Assembly: GCF_051020985.1 (NCBI RefSeq) | Contig: NC_135002.1 | Span: forward strand, 2,604,001-2,668,000 | Length of the DNA: 64,000 nucleotides | Reading direction: 5' to 3' | Origin: Nomia melanderi | Lineage: Eukaryota > Arthropoda > Insecta > Hymenoptera > Halictidae | Part shown: positions 50,401-61,300 of the stretch, in pieces | Layout of the letters: every line of letters begins with the position of its first letter | How positions within the stretch are numbered: position 1 is the stretch's first letter | Notes under the pieces: generated by a model | Told to the model about the DNA's origin: nothing | Database searches by the model: none | The model's input: the letters and a program-made list of their open reading frames with translations, nothing else | Program-made: the position numbers and the translations under genes

Positions 50401-53400
50401 AGCGTTAAAGATCTACGCATCAGCTGGCGTCGATTTTCTTTCGCAAGGTGGATCGAAGCCAGCGATCGCGAGAAGAAAGTCAGAAATGTGGGTCAGGCCC
50501 GACGGTTTTTCCCCGTTTCGCAGAGAGACGACCGGCCGCCGGAAGGGTCCGGCAGCTCGTGCGTCAGTGAAAGGCTGCCCACTTCTGGGTACCACGCTCG
50601 CTGCATTCTAAATTGATCGGGCTCTGACGCAGCGGCGTTACGTCGGGCTTAATTAATCCTATCTCCGCCGGCGGTCGCCGCGAATTCGACGTAGCTCTGA
50701 CGATTCGCTGCGAGCGAGCCGAACGGTTCGACCGAGGATAGCGATACTTGGCAACAGGTATATTCGCGCTTTCCAATCGTCGCGCGAGCAGCTAATTGGT
50801 CCGATCGGTTGACGCGTTTCGTACTGGACCGATTTTTAGATGCTTTAGTACGATTCAATTGTTTCGCTCTTGACCTGTGCTGAGACAACCCTTAGCACAA
50901 AATGATTTGATTACGACAGCAAGAGATCAGCTCGTAGTTTCCTTTTTTACTATTAAGTAATTGATATTTAATTTAACCCTTTGCACTCGGAAGTTTTTCA
51001 CTAGAAATATTTCAACATTTTCAACTTTAAAGCATAGTAATCGATGAGAAGAAATACTATTTCATTTGTAGTTGAAAGAACTGCATGGTATTTGTATTTA
51101 TGAAATTTTCTTTAAAATCTTCACGAACCCCATACAGTATTATAAGGCAAGTTAATAGGAAAGATTACTGTAACAAACACGTGGTTGATCATTTACTCTA
51201 CCAGGCGACCGTCGACCTTAAACGGAAAGTTCACTTCAAAGGTAACTCGAGTATTTGAAGAATTTCGTGAACGCTTGAATCGACTTTTCATATTTAAACA
51301 AAGACATATTTTTTAATACATATTTTCCATCTTGCAGAAGTCGAAATGATAAAAGTGACTTCAAGGGTAAGCTACGTTACACATTTCACAAATTTCCCAT
51401 GAAAGTTTCAATGGCTGGCTCAGATCTAACTCCGTAGAAGTAGTTTTCCAGGTCTGGGGACTATCCTGAATTTCTCAGTGCAATCAAGAATTCACTCGGC
51501 CGAGCTCCAGCTGGTGGCAGCTTTCTCCTCAGGATTGGGGAGCCGAAGATCCGACGCGGTTCTAGGACACGCGAACGTGGCTCGGGTCGCGTGGCCACGA
51601 AGAATCGTGGCGATTGCATAATCCCGATCATCCTCCGTTGGATCGCGAGGCTGGCTGCCACGATCCGTGCGCCGGTGAAAGTGAACTTGAAGAGGCCGCG
51701 TGAGATACCGTCCGTCCGACCTGTTCCTGTCCTCACGAGGAATTCCATCGCGAGACCTTGGCTCGGTTTGGCTCGCGTGAATCGGGCCGCGCACGAGCGA
51801 GTCGACGCGTCCGAACGGGACACGAATGTATGTAGTTCACGGTAGATAGAAGGGATTGACACTCGCGGACGTGAATGTAGCATTGATCTCCATTGTGATG
51901 GAAAATGACATGAATGATGTAGCATTGAAATTTATAAGCTATATTGTCATGGATTTAACGCTTTGAACTCTGTAGGCTCCAATATTGCTCCAGTTATATT
52001 AAATATTTTAATGAATCAAAGAAACTAGCATAAAATTATTAGATTTTCTATTAATGCAGTTGCAAAATGCAAAATTAGTTGCAGTTGTTGATAAATTACA
52101 AAACCATCTGGAGTGCTAAGGGTTAATTCTATGCAGCCTTAGTTCTTTGAAATTATCATGCACTTTAACCCTTTGCATTTGGAAGTTTCACTGTACGAAC
52201 ACTTCTTTCTTTAGTTTTACTTGTTTTTCGTTTAGCTAGTAAATAGTTGAGCTACTGAATTGAAAGAGTTCGAACTTTTGCATCGACTCAATGGTTGTTT
52301 AACATTGTCTTTTATCAATCGCGACTGGCATTGTTTTGGAGAACTGGAATAGATTAAATTCGATTTCAATTGATAATCGTTGTTGGGTGTATGGATTCTA
52401 TATCGATTTGATAACCGTGATTTATCCATTTCGAGTCTGCATCCTGAGAAAGTGTTGAATGGCTTCTCCGAAATTGCCGTTCGAGTGTTTACGTTGATAA
52501 GACGGAACGCCTCTCGCAAAACAGGATTCCTCGATCCGAGCAAAACGAATCCTTCGTCGCTCGGGATTTCCGCGTCAGCTGGGAATCTCTTAAGCGCACC
52601 CGGAAAACTGTCTGTAATTCCACTGTTTTGATTCCGTCGTTGCATGTGCGTCATTGTCTCATTGTTTCCACGATTAAAACGTCCAGAATCATCTCTCGCT
52701 TTCTGATATTCCCGCTGGCATAATTTTATGAACAGCGTAGAATCATTAATGTCAGTTATCTAACATTAAGATATAAAAAGCTTTGTTCCTCAATTTACTC
52801 GTGATTTCTCTTCGCGTTCGTTCCAAAGAACATCCTCTTTGTCTACCTAGGAAATAGCAAGGAAATTCTAACGCAATACTTCCGAGTGCAAAGGGTTAAA
52901 TCTGTGTTTGCCTTCCAATGTTCGAGTGATTTTCTCTAATACGTTGAGACAGAATGTTTGTCATTAACTCGTCGCACGTAATTATACGTCATTAGCAATC
53001 AAGTGATCTAGAGAGTTGGTTCAAAGTGCATCCACGCAGGTTCCAACTGCACAGCGTGTCGACCACGTGGATCGGAGCGCGCGTCAAAATGGCGCGACTC
53101 CCGTCGAGCGTTATCTTATCCTGCGACGGATATTCATTGAGCACGATCGTATCGGTATGATTGCTTTCAAGGAAAATTATGATCGTCGATCGGATTAACG
53201 TGTTGCGTTCGTATTTCGAGGATTCGCGTCTATTCGCCGATCTTTATGCGTTTCTCGTTGTCGATAACCCGAATGAGACGTAGTTGTTCCTGTTATAGTC
53301 TCGCGACGAGAACGTTGACGATTTCAAAGTAAACGGAGGAACAGCGACGTCATTGGAACCGTTGACAGCTTAACACGTTCCGTGCCGCGTGGGGCGTATG

Positions 53401-53575
53401 CGTATAATACCAAATAATTTACCAAAGTTTACCATTATAAATATATATGTAGCCTGGAAGGCCAGGAACTTTTGAGCGCTACAGTAATGATATATATATT
53501 GATATATATTTATAATTATAAATTATATAATATATATAATATATATAATTTATAATACCAAATGATTTACTAAAG

Positions 53576-53654
<79 letters not shown>

Positions 53655-55608
53655 AAATAATTTACCAAAGTTTACCATCAGTTTACCATTAGTTTACCAA
53701 ATGATATTTATGAAATTCAACATTCACGTGAGCTTCTTTCGTTAACACTGTAGTAATACCAAATAATTTACCAAAGTTTACCATTAGTTTACCAAATAAT
53801 ATTTACGAAATTCAACATTTACTTCAGCTTCTCTCGTTAAGACCGTAGCGTTAACAACCAGCCGGTTCTTACAAAAATGATAACGTATCCGGTGCATTAC
53901 GCAAGCGAGGCTATCGATATTGAAAACAATTTCGGAGATGGATCGGCGCTCCCGCGATACAACTAATTACAAAATAAAAAAAAAATTAGTCAGCTGATAC
54001 GGCGGTTCAAGTGTTAACCGTCAATCCCGACCGCACGCGAACCGATCTGAATCGGTACCCAACCGGTTTCTCGCCGCGTCCCGCGCCCGATAAAACCGGT
54101 TGGATCGGGAACTCGTAACGGTTTATAAACAGTAACGTTGATTTTGTAACGAATTCCCTTGTTCCACAGTTAACGAACGCCGACGCACGGTTACGCGTCA
54201 CTCGGGGATGCGTAATCGCGGTAACGAGCGTTTGTTGCGCAACGCGGAGTTAGTTTCCATCGGCGTTTGTCTCCTCGATAACCCCGGGACTGAAGAACCT
54301 TAACGCGTTCCGTGCCGGCACCATTTTTTTTTAACACTTTCCCTTCAGGCCGCTTTGCAATTATATTGTTTTGTTTCTGGAGTATGCATTGAAATGATTA
54401 AAATGATGCAAAACTCGTAACTGTCGAGAAGAGGGTGTATAATTTAAGACGCGTAGCACAACGAAGCAATAAATTAATTTTTTTAGGAATTGGTTTAACG
54501 AATACCTGGCTGATGATATGTAATTTATATTATTTGGTATTATAAATTATATACATATAATTATATTGTTAATTATTAGAATTTTATTGAGAGATCAAAG
54601 GAATTCTATAGAAATTTATAAGCCACATTGCCATGAATTTAACCCTTTGAACTCTGTAGGCTCCAATATTGCTCCAGTTATATTAAATATTTTAAGGAAT
54701 CAAAGAGACTACCCTAAGATTATTAGATTTTCTATTGTTAATTATGAGATTTTTATTAAAAGCGAAGGAATGTTATAGCATTGAAATTTATAAGCCATGA
54801 ATTGCCATGAATTTAAACCTTTGAACTCTGTGAGCTCCAATATTGCTCCAGTTATAATATTATAACTTTGGTAAATTATTTGGTATTACAAATACCAAAT
54901 TATATATATATAATTTATAATACCAAATGATTTACCAAAGTTTACCATTATAAATATACATATAGCCTAGAAGGCCAACAACTTTGGAGCGCCACTGTAT
55001 CTCCCAATCATCAATCGTCAAGCCTCTAATTTCCGAGATCTAAACAAACGAGCATCAATGATTCCAAGAGCACCAGCAACAACGATGCAATAAACGTCGG
55101 TAGACGCAGCGTTGGCCGGTCCAAGCGGTTTTCCTTTGGAGTCCACGGAAGTCGGACTGCGCAAAGGATTCCCGCGACCGCCGGTCACGCACGCGTTTGA
55201 CGCATGGACCTAATTCGCATGATGCATGGAAGAACGTCTTTGATCGCCGTATGCACCTGTGTGCTTTCAGTTGCGTGCGTAGCCGCCTCGATGAACGCGG
55301 CGTTGAACCACGTGGACCTGCAGGTGTCGCAAGAGAATCTGTTGCAACGACCGGTTGGGAATCTCGCGGACGTCATCTTCGTCGGGGACATGCTGTACGA
55401 CGAGGAGATCGCGGTGACGTTGGTTCCTTGGCTCGAGGAAGCGCGGGAACGCGGGACACGGATTTATTTAGGGGATCCCGGGAGACACGGTTTGACCGAG
55501 GACTTGAGGAACCGTTTGAGATTAATTAAAAGTTACTCGTTACCGGAAACCGTCAAGAGAGAGAATTACGGTTACGATAAATGCGATATCTGGGAATACG
55601 TTGGCTAA
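47483..55608 (+). CDS. Etfkmt: ETF beta-subunit lysine methyltransferase (ETFKMT/METTL20), first exon missing
   Basis: Two coding exons, 47483-47822 and 55271-55608, join in phase 1 to about 225 aa. The family is recognised from IARNTEISRDHMTPEIGLHL, the substrate-side motif YWPGGQALTRFI, the SAM-binding motif I VLDVGCGCGAAAIAAK, ANDID at the end of strand 2, and VGDMLYDEE in the second exon. The protein ends WEYVG. This mitochondrial enzyme methylates lysines of ETF-beta, tuning electron transfer from acyl-CoA dehydrogenases. The first exon here begins at an acceptor (TTCCTCGCCAG) with conserved sequence right after it, so an upstream exon with the ATG and targeting peptide is missing from my model. 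The gene lies antisense in the adhesion-GPCR intron, and its own 7.4-kb intron is full of MITEs. Confidence 0.87.
48570..48887. repeat. Two subfamily A MITE fragments
   Basis: 48570-48629 ends CCGGAGTGCAAAGGGTTAA after AATTAGTTGCAGTTGCTGAT. 48845-48887 reads GGTGCAATATTGGAGCC and ends TTCAAAGGGTTAA. Left ends were not found. Confidence 0.55.
50194..50299. mobile_element. Internally deleted subfamily A MITE
   Basis: Only 106 bp, yet both TTAA-CCCTT ends are intact (TTAACCCTTAGCACTCC and GAGTTCAAAGGGTTAA). The middle of the 235-bp form is missing. Confidence 0.7.
51955..52126. mobile_element. piggyBac-type MITE, subfamily A
   Basis: 172 bp from TTAACGCTTTGAACTC to GGAGTGCTAAGGGTTAA with the common interior GGCTCCAATATTGCTCC. 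Confidence 0.7.
52165..52899. mobile_element. Possible 735-bp TTAA element
   Basis: Left end TTAACCCTTTGCATTTGGAAG and right end ACTTCCGAGTGCAAAGGGTTAA are inverted copies over about 18 bp. The interior is longer than in other copies and has no recognisable transposase. It could also be two solo ends that happen to face each other. Confidence 0.4.
53397..53700. repeat. Tc1-like remnant and (TA)n array
   Basis: Contains CTTTTGAGCGCTACAGTA (about 53467-53485), resembling a Tc1/mariner terminus, repeated ACCAAATAATTTACCAAAGTTT units, and a 76-bp (TA)n tract at 53577-53652. A related block lies at 54880-54996. Confidence 0.5.
54639..54860. repeat. Two subfamily A MITE left parts
   Basis: TTAACCCTTTGAACTC at 54639 and TTAAACCTTTGAACTC at 54823, both followed by CTCCAATATTGCTCC. 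The second breaks off into TA-rich DNA. Confidence 0.55.
54880..54996. repeat. Tc1-like remnant, second copy
   Basis: Shares TTTACCAAAGTTTACCATTA and the terminal CAACTTTGGAGCGCCACTGTA with the block at 53397, in the same order. Confidence 0.5.
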
Positions 55609-55619
55609 GGAGACTGTTT

Positions 55620-55851
55620 GCAGATTGCGTACCGGTAGTGAGAAATCTAGTTTTTAGACACTTAGCTGTAACTTCGCTAATTAACGCAGCATTGGAAGAA
55701 ATATAGAATTTAATTCGAATTGATTATGTATTTAAAATAGATTATATAACAATGTGATGTCTGAGTTTTTCTATGTATAGTGATATAAGTTGATTGAAAA
55801 TTGCCATCACAATTCAGTTTTCTGGAAATAAGTCGGTACCCAATGTGTTCT
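55620..55851. mobile_element. MITE, CACATTGCGTACC family, copy 2 (Etfkmt 3' end)
   Basis: Starts about 12 bp after the Etfkmt stop codon (GATTGCGTACCGGTAGTGAG) and ends CGGTACCCAATGTG. Full-length similarity to 39320-39545. It would be transcribed as part of the Etfkmt 3' UTR. Confidence 0.65.
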
Positions 55852-56427
55852 TTAATGATTAAATACTTCTGATTGCAGATCGAAGATTACACTGGCGTGG
55901 CGTTTGAAGTTTTGAGCGGAGAATTGCTCGATTGATAAAATGCTGGCTAATCTTTTAAACACTCCTTCATCTGATGGATTCTGATGGATTCTTTGTGATA
56001 TATTGAAGCACTTTGCGGTGTTATTAATTAACCCTGGGAAGACTAAGCCTCGAGACGACGCGAGACACCTGCGTAGAAGAATAATTCTCTTTACTGTTTT
56101 CGGGAAGAAATGTCTTCTTCTGTGTCGATTTTGAAGATTATTGCCTAATCAGATTTTGGAAGCGTTATAAATTAGAGAAGCTTTTAGTATCTAACCAAGA
56201 CTAGCGATACATTAACACTAGAACTATCAAACCGACCAATCTCTTCTTTTACAGTTACTGTAAAAGTACAGACGCTTCTTTAAGAAATCATTAAAGTGGT
56301 TTAGTGATACCTAAACTGAAATACAAGCCAATTGAAATCTGAAATTCTGCAAAAATGCACCCTGCATATTTGAAACATTTACTCCAAGAGTCAACAAGCT
56401 AAGCGTAAGCTCTTGCACTAGAGAATA

Positions 56428-57010
56428 GTTTCCCAACGAATGTTCATTATTTTCTGAACAAGTGTCAATGATACCTTTTGCAACTATCAAAGACATATAT
56501 TGCATACATTAAGGGGTGGCTGATGTGTTGACACAGTATACAAAATTGAATACTGAATTGTTTCCCCAATGAATATTATTTTCTGATCAACTGTCAATGA
56601 TACCTTTTGCAACTAACAAAGACATATTGCATACATTAAGGGGTGGTTAATGTGTTGACACAGTATACAAAATTCAATACTGAATTGTTTCCCCAATGAA
56701 TATTATTTTCTGATCAAGCCTCAATGATACTTTTTGCAACTAACGTAAAGACATATTGCATAGATTAACTCTTTGCACTCAAGAGGTGACTCTCATTAAC
56801 CACCTGATTCGATGCAATAAAATCATAAAATTTGATATTTAATATTGAACTGTGTATAGAGTTCGTATCAAAAAACATCGTTTTTGTCTAGTTAGAAAAT
56901 GCTAAATATTTTTAATAAAATACTTCCGAGTGCAAAGGGTTAGGGGGTGGTACTGCTTATATCAATGTTCCGTGATTTGACACAGTGAAAACTCAATACT
57001 GAATTCGACA
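56428..57010. repeat. Three tandem copies of a 130-bp unit, third split by a MITE
   Basis: Copies start at 56428, 56560 and 56687 with GTTTCCC(C)AA(T/C)GAAT. Copies 1 and 2 carry CATACATTAAGGGGTGG. In copy 3 the matching TTAA holds the element at 56765-56943 and the unit resumes at GGGGTGG. Confidence 0.8.
56765..56943. mobile_element. piggyBac-type MITE, subfamily B, with visible target site
   Basis: 179 bp from TTAACTCTTTGCACTC to TCCGAGTGCAAAGGGTTAG. The neighbouring repeat copies show the uninterrupted target TTAAGGGG, so the flanking TTAA and TTAG are the duplicated target. Confidence 0.8.
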
Positions 57011-57669
57011 CGTTATCATTATACTGGCTCAAATTAAATGGCGTCTCTCGAGTGCAAGGGGTTGACGTTCAATAGCCAGCAGCCTTGAGGAGTCCGCCCG
57101 CCAGTTTTCCTCCGGTTAACGATGTTATCGCGTCGGCCGCTGCGTCTGGCAGCGATCAGATCGCGTGGCCGTTTCAGAGTCGCTATAGTCGCACGATCGG
57201 GTCGCGTGATTAAATAATAGTCCTCGGCGTTTGTCATACGGCAGCGCGTGCTCGTTCGTAAACAACCCGCGGTGCCCGGATTTATGGCGCGCGCTCGGAG
57301 ATTGCGAAACGGGGGCCGATAACGCGATCGCGGCATTGTACGCTCGTTCCGCGTACTATCTCGGACACCGAGCACCGGCCATCATCTTGATCGGCTGCGA
57401 CGACACGCAACGCCGATCCCCTCTTCACCCGCGCGGTCAGCAGATTTTCTGTCGCCGCTTCGCCGTGAGTCACCGGATCATTATACAACCGCGGATTCCT
57501 CGAGCGATTAACACTTTGACTGTTGAACCAGCAAGAAGTCTCGCAAAAACCGAAGCGACGAATGGGAAACCTTGGGAAGAGTTCATTGTCACGAACGCAC
57601 TTTGAACTTTGCGTCTCCATATGAATTACCGTTTTTGTATGAATTGATCTTAGAGTTTAGTAATCAAAG

Positions 57670-57877
57670 TAACACTAGGTTTACGGAATGCGTCAAATTG
57701 ACGCACATTGGATTTTAGAAATATTATTTTGTGTTTACGCCGATTTTGATTGATCGCACTGATATGTACCCCGATTACCTACTATCGAATCTCCAGTTTT
57801 CAGAATCGAAATGAACGAGCATCATTCTTTTAGGAATAATAGAATGAAGACGATAAATGCCCGTGAACCTAGTGTTA
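57670..57877. mobile_element. MITE with AACACTAGG(T)TTACGG ends
   Basis: About 208 bp from TAACACTAGGTTTACGG to CCCGTGAACCTAGTGTTA; ends are inverted repeats. A related right end is at 4240-4262 and a left end at about 48144. Confidence 0.6.
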
Positions 57878-58306
57878 ACCGAAAGACTGTTCATTCTTTC
57901 ATTTTCTTATTTAACCCTCTGCACTCGAGAATATTTTTCTCGAGAAAAGTTTCCCTAAATATCTCCTATTTTTCCTCTGTTTCTATCTTATCTTCAGCCG
58001 CCTAAAACTCTCACCTCCTGACTCATCCATGTACCTTGATCCTCGAGTCATACCCCTGGAACTCCGAATCATCCTCGCCCTATCTCACCCCACTACTCCT
58101 ATTTTTTCTTTTAAAAGGGACTAAATCGACCCTGCGAGCAGACTTGGTTCAGCGCTGTCAAACCGTAACCATCGAAATTAGATCTTAGTCGTACACAGTG
58201 TAAAAGGCGGCCACACGTCGAAAGCCTTTATAATAAAACCTCCCTTGAAAGTAACTAAGCGTTGCGCTCATTTCCACGACCGGGAATACAACAGATTGAC
58301 GCTTAC

Positions 58307-61300
58307 CTGCTTGCTGAGGTAAGACTCCAGGCTCCCCTGGTGCACGACGGAGCCGGCCCTCAGCGACGTCACGTTCGACAGTTTGATTCTGCACTCGTAC
58401 CGCGACCGATCTGCGAAAAGCGTGTTTCCCCGGCGCGGTTAGGCAATGGGGATCGGCGGGAGGCTCGACAGGGAAGGGAATAGGGTGAAGAAAAAATTGG
58501 CGGCTCACTGTTGTAGATCCTGGTGCCGTTCTTGCAGGCGCACGCCGGCTCGCCGTCCTCGAAAGGGCACTGCATTATGCAATTCTCCGGTCTGCATTCT
58601 GGGAACACGCAAACATTGACCTGGTGAAGCGCCGATTCCCATCAATGAGTCACGGTCCGGCCGCGGACGAGGGCGTGACTCATCGGGGAGTTATCCGAGC
58701 GATGCGGGGAACGCGTGTTCGATAGACAGAGAGATTTACCGGGATCCCAGGTGTCCAGCAAGCGAATCTGGCAGCGGCGGCCGACGAAACCGTCCGGGCA
58801 GTGGCAGTTCATCGCTTTCGCGCCGATTTGCCTGGAATCATATTAGATAGCGTATCAATGAGGAGTGAATCGTCGCCGATGCGGTACCAAACGAAGAATT
58901 TCTTATGCTTTTAGAATTAGTATGTAATACTTTAGAAGTACTGCAACGTGTCAAATAGATTCATTTCAATGTTTGTTTTACGGATATTGAAATAACGAAG
59001 ATAACTCGAATTGTCGAATGAATTTTGTCTGTTCCTCTGGATACAAGAGTGAGATTCCAAATCACAGAGGAGGAATTGTTTTAATTGGTATAGAGATTAG
59101 AAATATGTCACTCTGGATGCTTGGTTATTCTAATATTGAAAGACTGGAATTATTTTAGAATTGCATAATGATCTTTAAAATTCGTTTAAATTTGCAGGTA
59201 TTGAAATAACGAAGATGCTTTCTCGAATTGTCGAATGAATTTTGTCTGTTCCTCTGGATATAAGAGTAAGGTTCCAAATTCGAGGGAAGGAATTGTTTTA
59301 ATTGATATAGAGATTAGGAATAAGTGACTCTGAATGCTTGGTTCTAGTATTGAGACTTTGGAATTATTTTAGAATTGCATAATGATCTTTAACCCTTTGA
59401 ACTCTGTAGGCTCCAATATTGCACCATTGGGACCTAGCTTTTCAAAGGTCTATAGGCGTCGCGAGTTGCTGGTAATCAGTTGATATTTTTGATTGTAGTT
59501 GATGATTATAGGGAAGTTAGTGGGACTGACTCATATGCGTACTGATCTGATTATTTGTGATATTCTTTCTTGTAAGTGTCGATTTCTTGGAAATATTTAG
59601 TTTGTTGGATGGTATCTGTCAAGTCCACGGCTACCGACAAGTGGAAGAATTTTGCTTCGACCGGTTGACTTTAACCGGATTGATTGAGTTACTTTACTAA
59701 GAGCCAACGGTACGTTAATGCGACCAGTTATTGCCAGTTTTCTCCGTCGATTCGCGTTATTGGGTTTCATTTCTTGACGCACTGACGTCGGGAATTCTTT
59801 CAATCAAGACATGTTGACCGTCGAGTCAATTTGGCAGTTCGACGATGATCATCGGTTTTTCTTTGTGAAAAACAAGTGCTCTCTGACCCCAAAAAAAGAA
59901 GAAACGAGTGAATCCTCGAATAACTAAACAGAATATTATTAATTCTATCGAAAATTTCCAAAAATTCGGAAATATTAAAAAATCCACTTAATCGCATTGG
60001 CTTCTGATCGACTGATATAAGAAAGGAGCGATTTTCATGAAAGGGATAACAAAGGGCGAGTTTCACGGAGGCTCGTATTTTCGATCGAAATGGGAAGTGC
60101 GACGACACAGGAACGGCTTCACGATCGACCTACTTTTACTCGGTCGGGACAATTCAATCGAGTTATTGGTGCACGATGATCGTCATTAGTGGCCTCGGCT
60201 CGATGAAACGAACGAAAAGTTGGTATCAATCCAGCATCCAGCCATCGCAGAAGTAATTCAATCTGTCGCCATTACGATTTGAACCGCGAGAATGCGGATG
60301 TTCGTCGACGAGGCAGGGCGCATCCGATTAACTTTTCAAATATATATTTTCACGCGTATCTCATTTAGATAATGTCACTGATCTTTAGCACAACTTATAT
60401 CTTTTAATATAGAATGAAGATAATGAACGATGAAAGGTGTGAATATTGAAACACATTTTATACGCATATTTTAGGAAAAGTGAAGTATAAAGGCGATTCA
60501 ATTACGTTTCTATAGGAAATTCTAATCGAAATTTTGAAAACAGTCATTCGACTGGTCGCGGTAGGGATAGTGTTAATGAACCGATTACGAGCGACTAACG
60601 GCTTCAATAAATTTTTCAGAGCGAAGTCGGATCCTCGGAGATTCAGGTTAATAAATAATAGAAATATAATATTGATCTGTCGTACCTGCAGGTCCCTCCA
60701 TTCTGGCAGACGGGCTCCTGTCTATCGTCGAAACAGAGGGGTCCCTCGTTGCAGTTCCTCCCGTTGAAGTCCTCGAAGCAGTCGCACCAGAAGTTGCTGG
60801 GGAGGATCAACAGGGGACCTCGTTATTTGTACACGTGACGGCGGGGGAGTTTAATGGATGCCGGTTGAACGAATGGAAGTCGAAGGGTTCTACAATTCAA
60901 CCAGTTCACTGTGTTCGAGGATACTCGCCTTGTAACCCAAACTAATAATCACCGATTAATTGTCCATTCTATAACAAATTACTCATCTTTCTCAAATAAC
61001 CTTGTAATTCTTCGTTTTACATTAGTGTCTTATTTTAACCCCTTAACTTGCACGCTAAACAGACCAAACTGTGAAAATAACAATGTGAAAGCAAAGAAAA
61101 AAGATCGTTTCATTGATACTTATCATTTATGGGATTGTAAGCTATAACACTTATTTATTCAAGAATAAAATATAGCCTTTTTCCATGGAACAAAAAATTG
61201 ATTTTTTGGCCAGTTTTTTTCAAAAGAACTGTGCGTTAAGGGGTTAATGTTTAATCAGAATCTTGTATATTTATTTAATTGATCTTATCGCACGACTGAA

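Larger units (their letters stand above)
47823..55270. other. Intron of Etfkmt
   Basis: Transposon fragments alternate with CpG-rich blocks (48890-49600, 50420-50880, 51480-51850, 53000-53390). A 70-bp repeat (about 50920-50980) matches 42245-42300, sharing AGCTCGTAGTTTCCTTTTTT. No coding exon was recognised. Confidence 0.45.
55852..58306. other. Adhesion-GPCR intron between Etfkmt and exon at 58307
   Basis: Holds the tandem repeat 56428-57010, a GC-rich block at 57050-57600, and the MITE at 57670. No supported exon. Confidence 0.45.

Noticed and set aside
52232..52654. 140-codon minus-strand frame inside the possible 735-bp element, considered as a transposase remnant
   Set aside because: No DDD or zinc-finger pattern of piggyBac transposases visible.
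57231..57620. Overlapping 112- and 124-codon frames on both strands
   Set aside because: CpG-rich intronic DNA with few stops; no recognisable protein features and no splice support.
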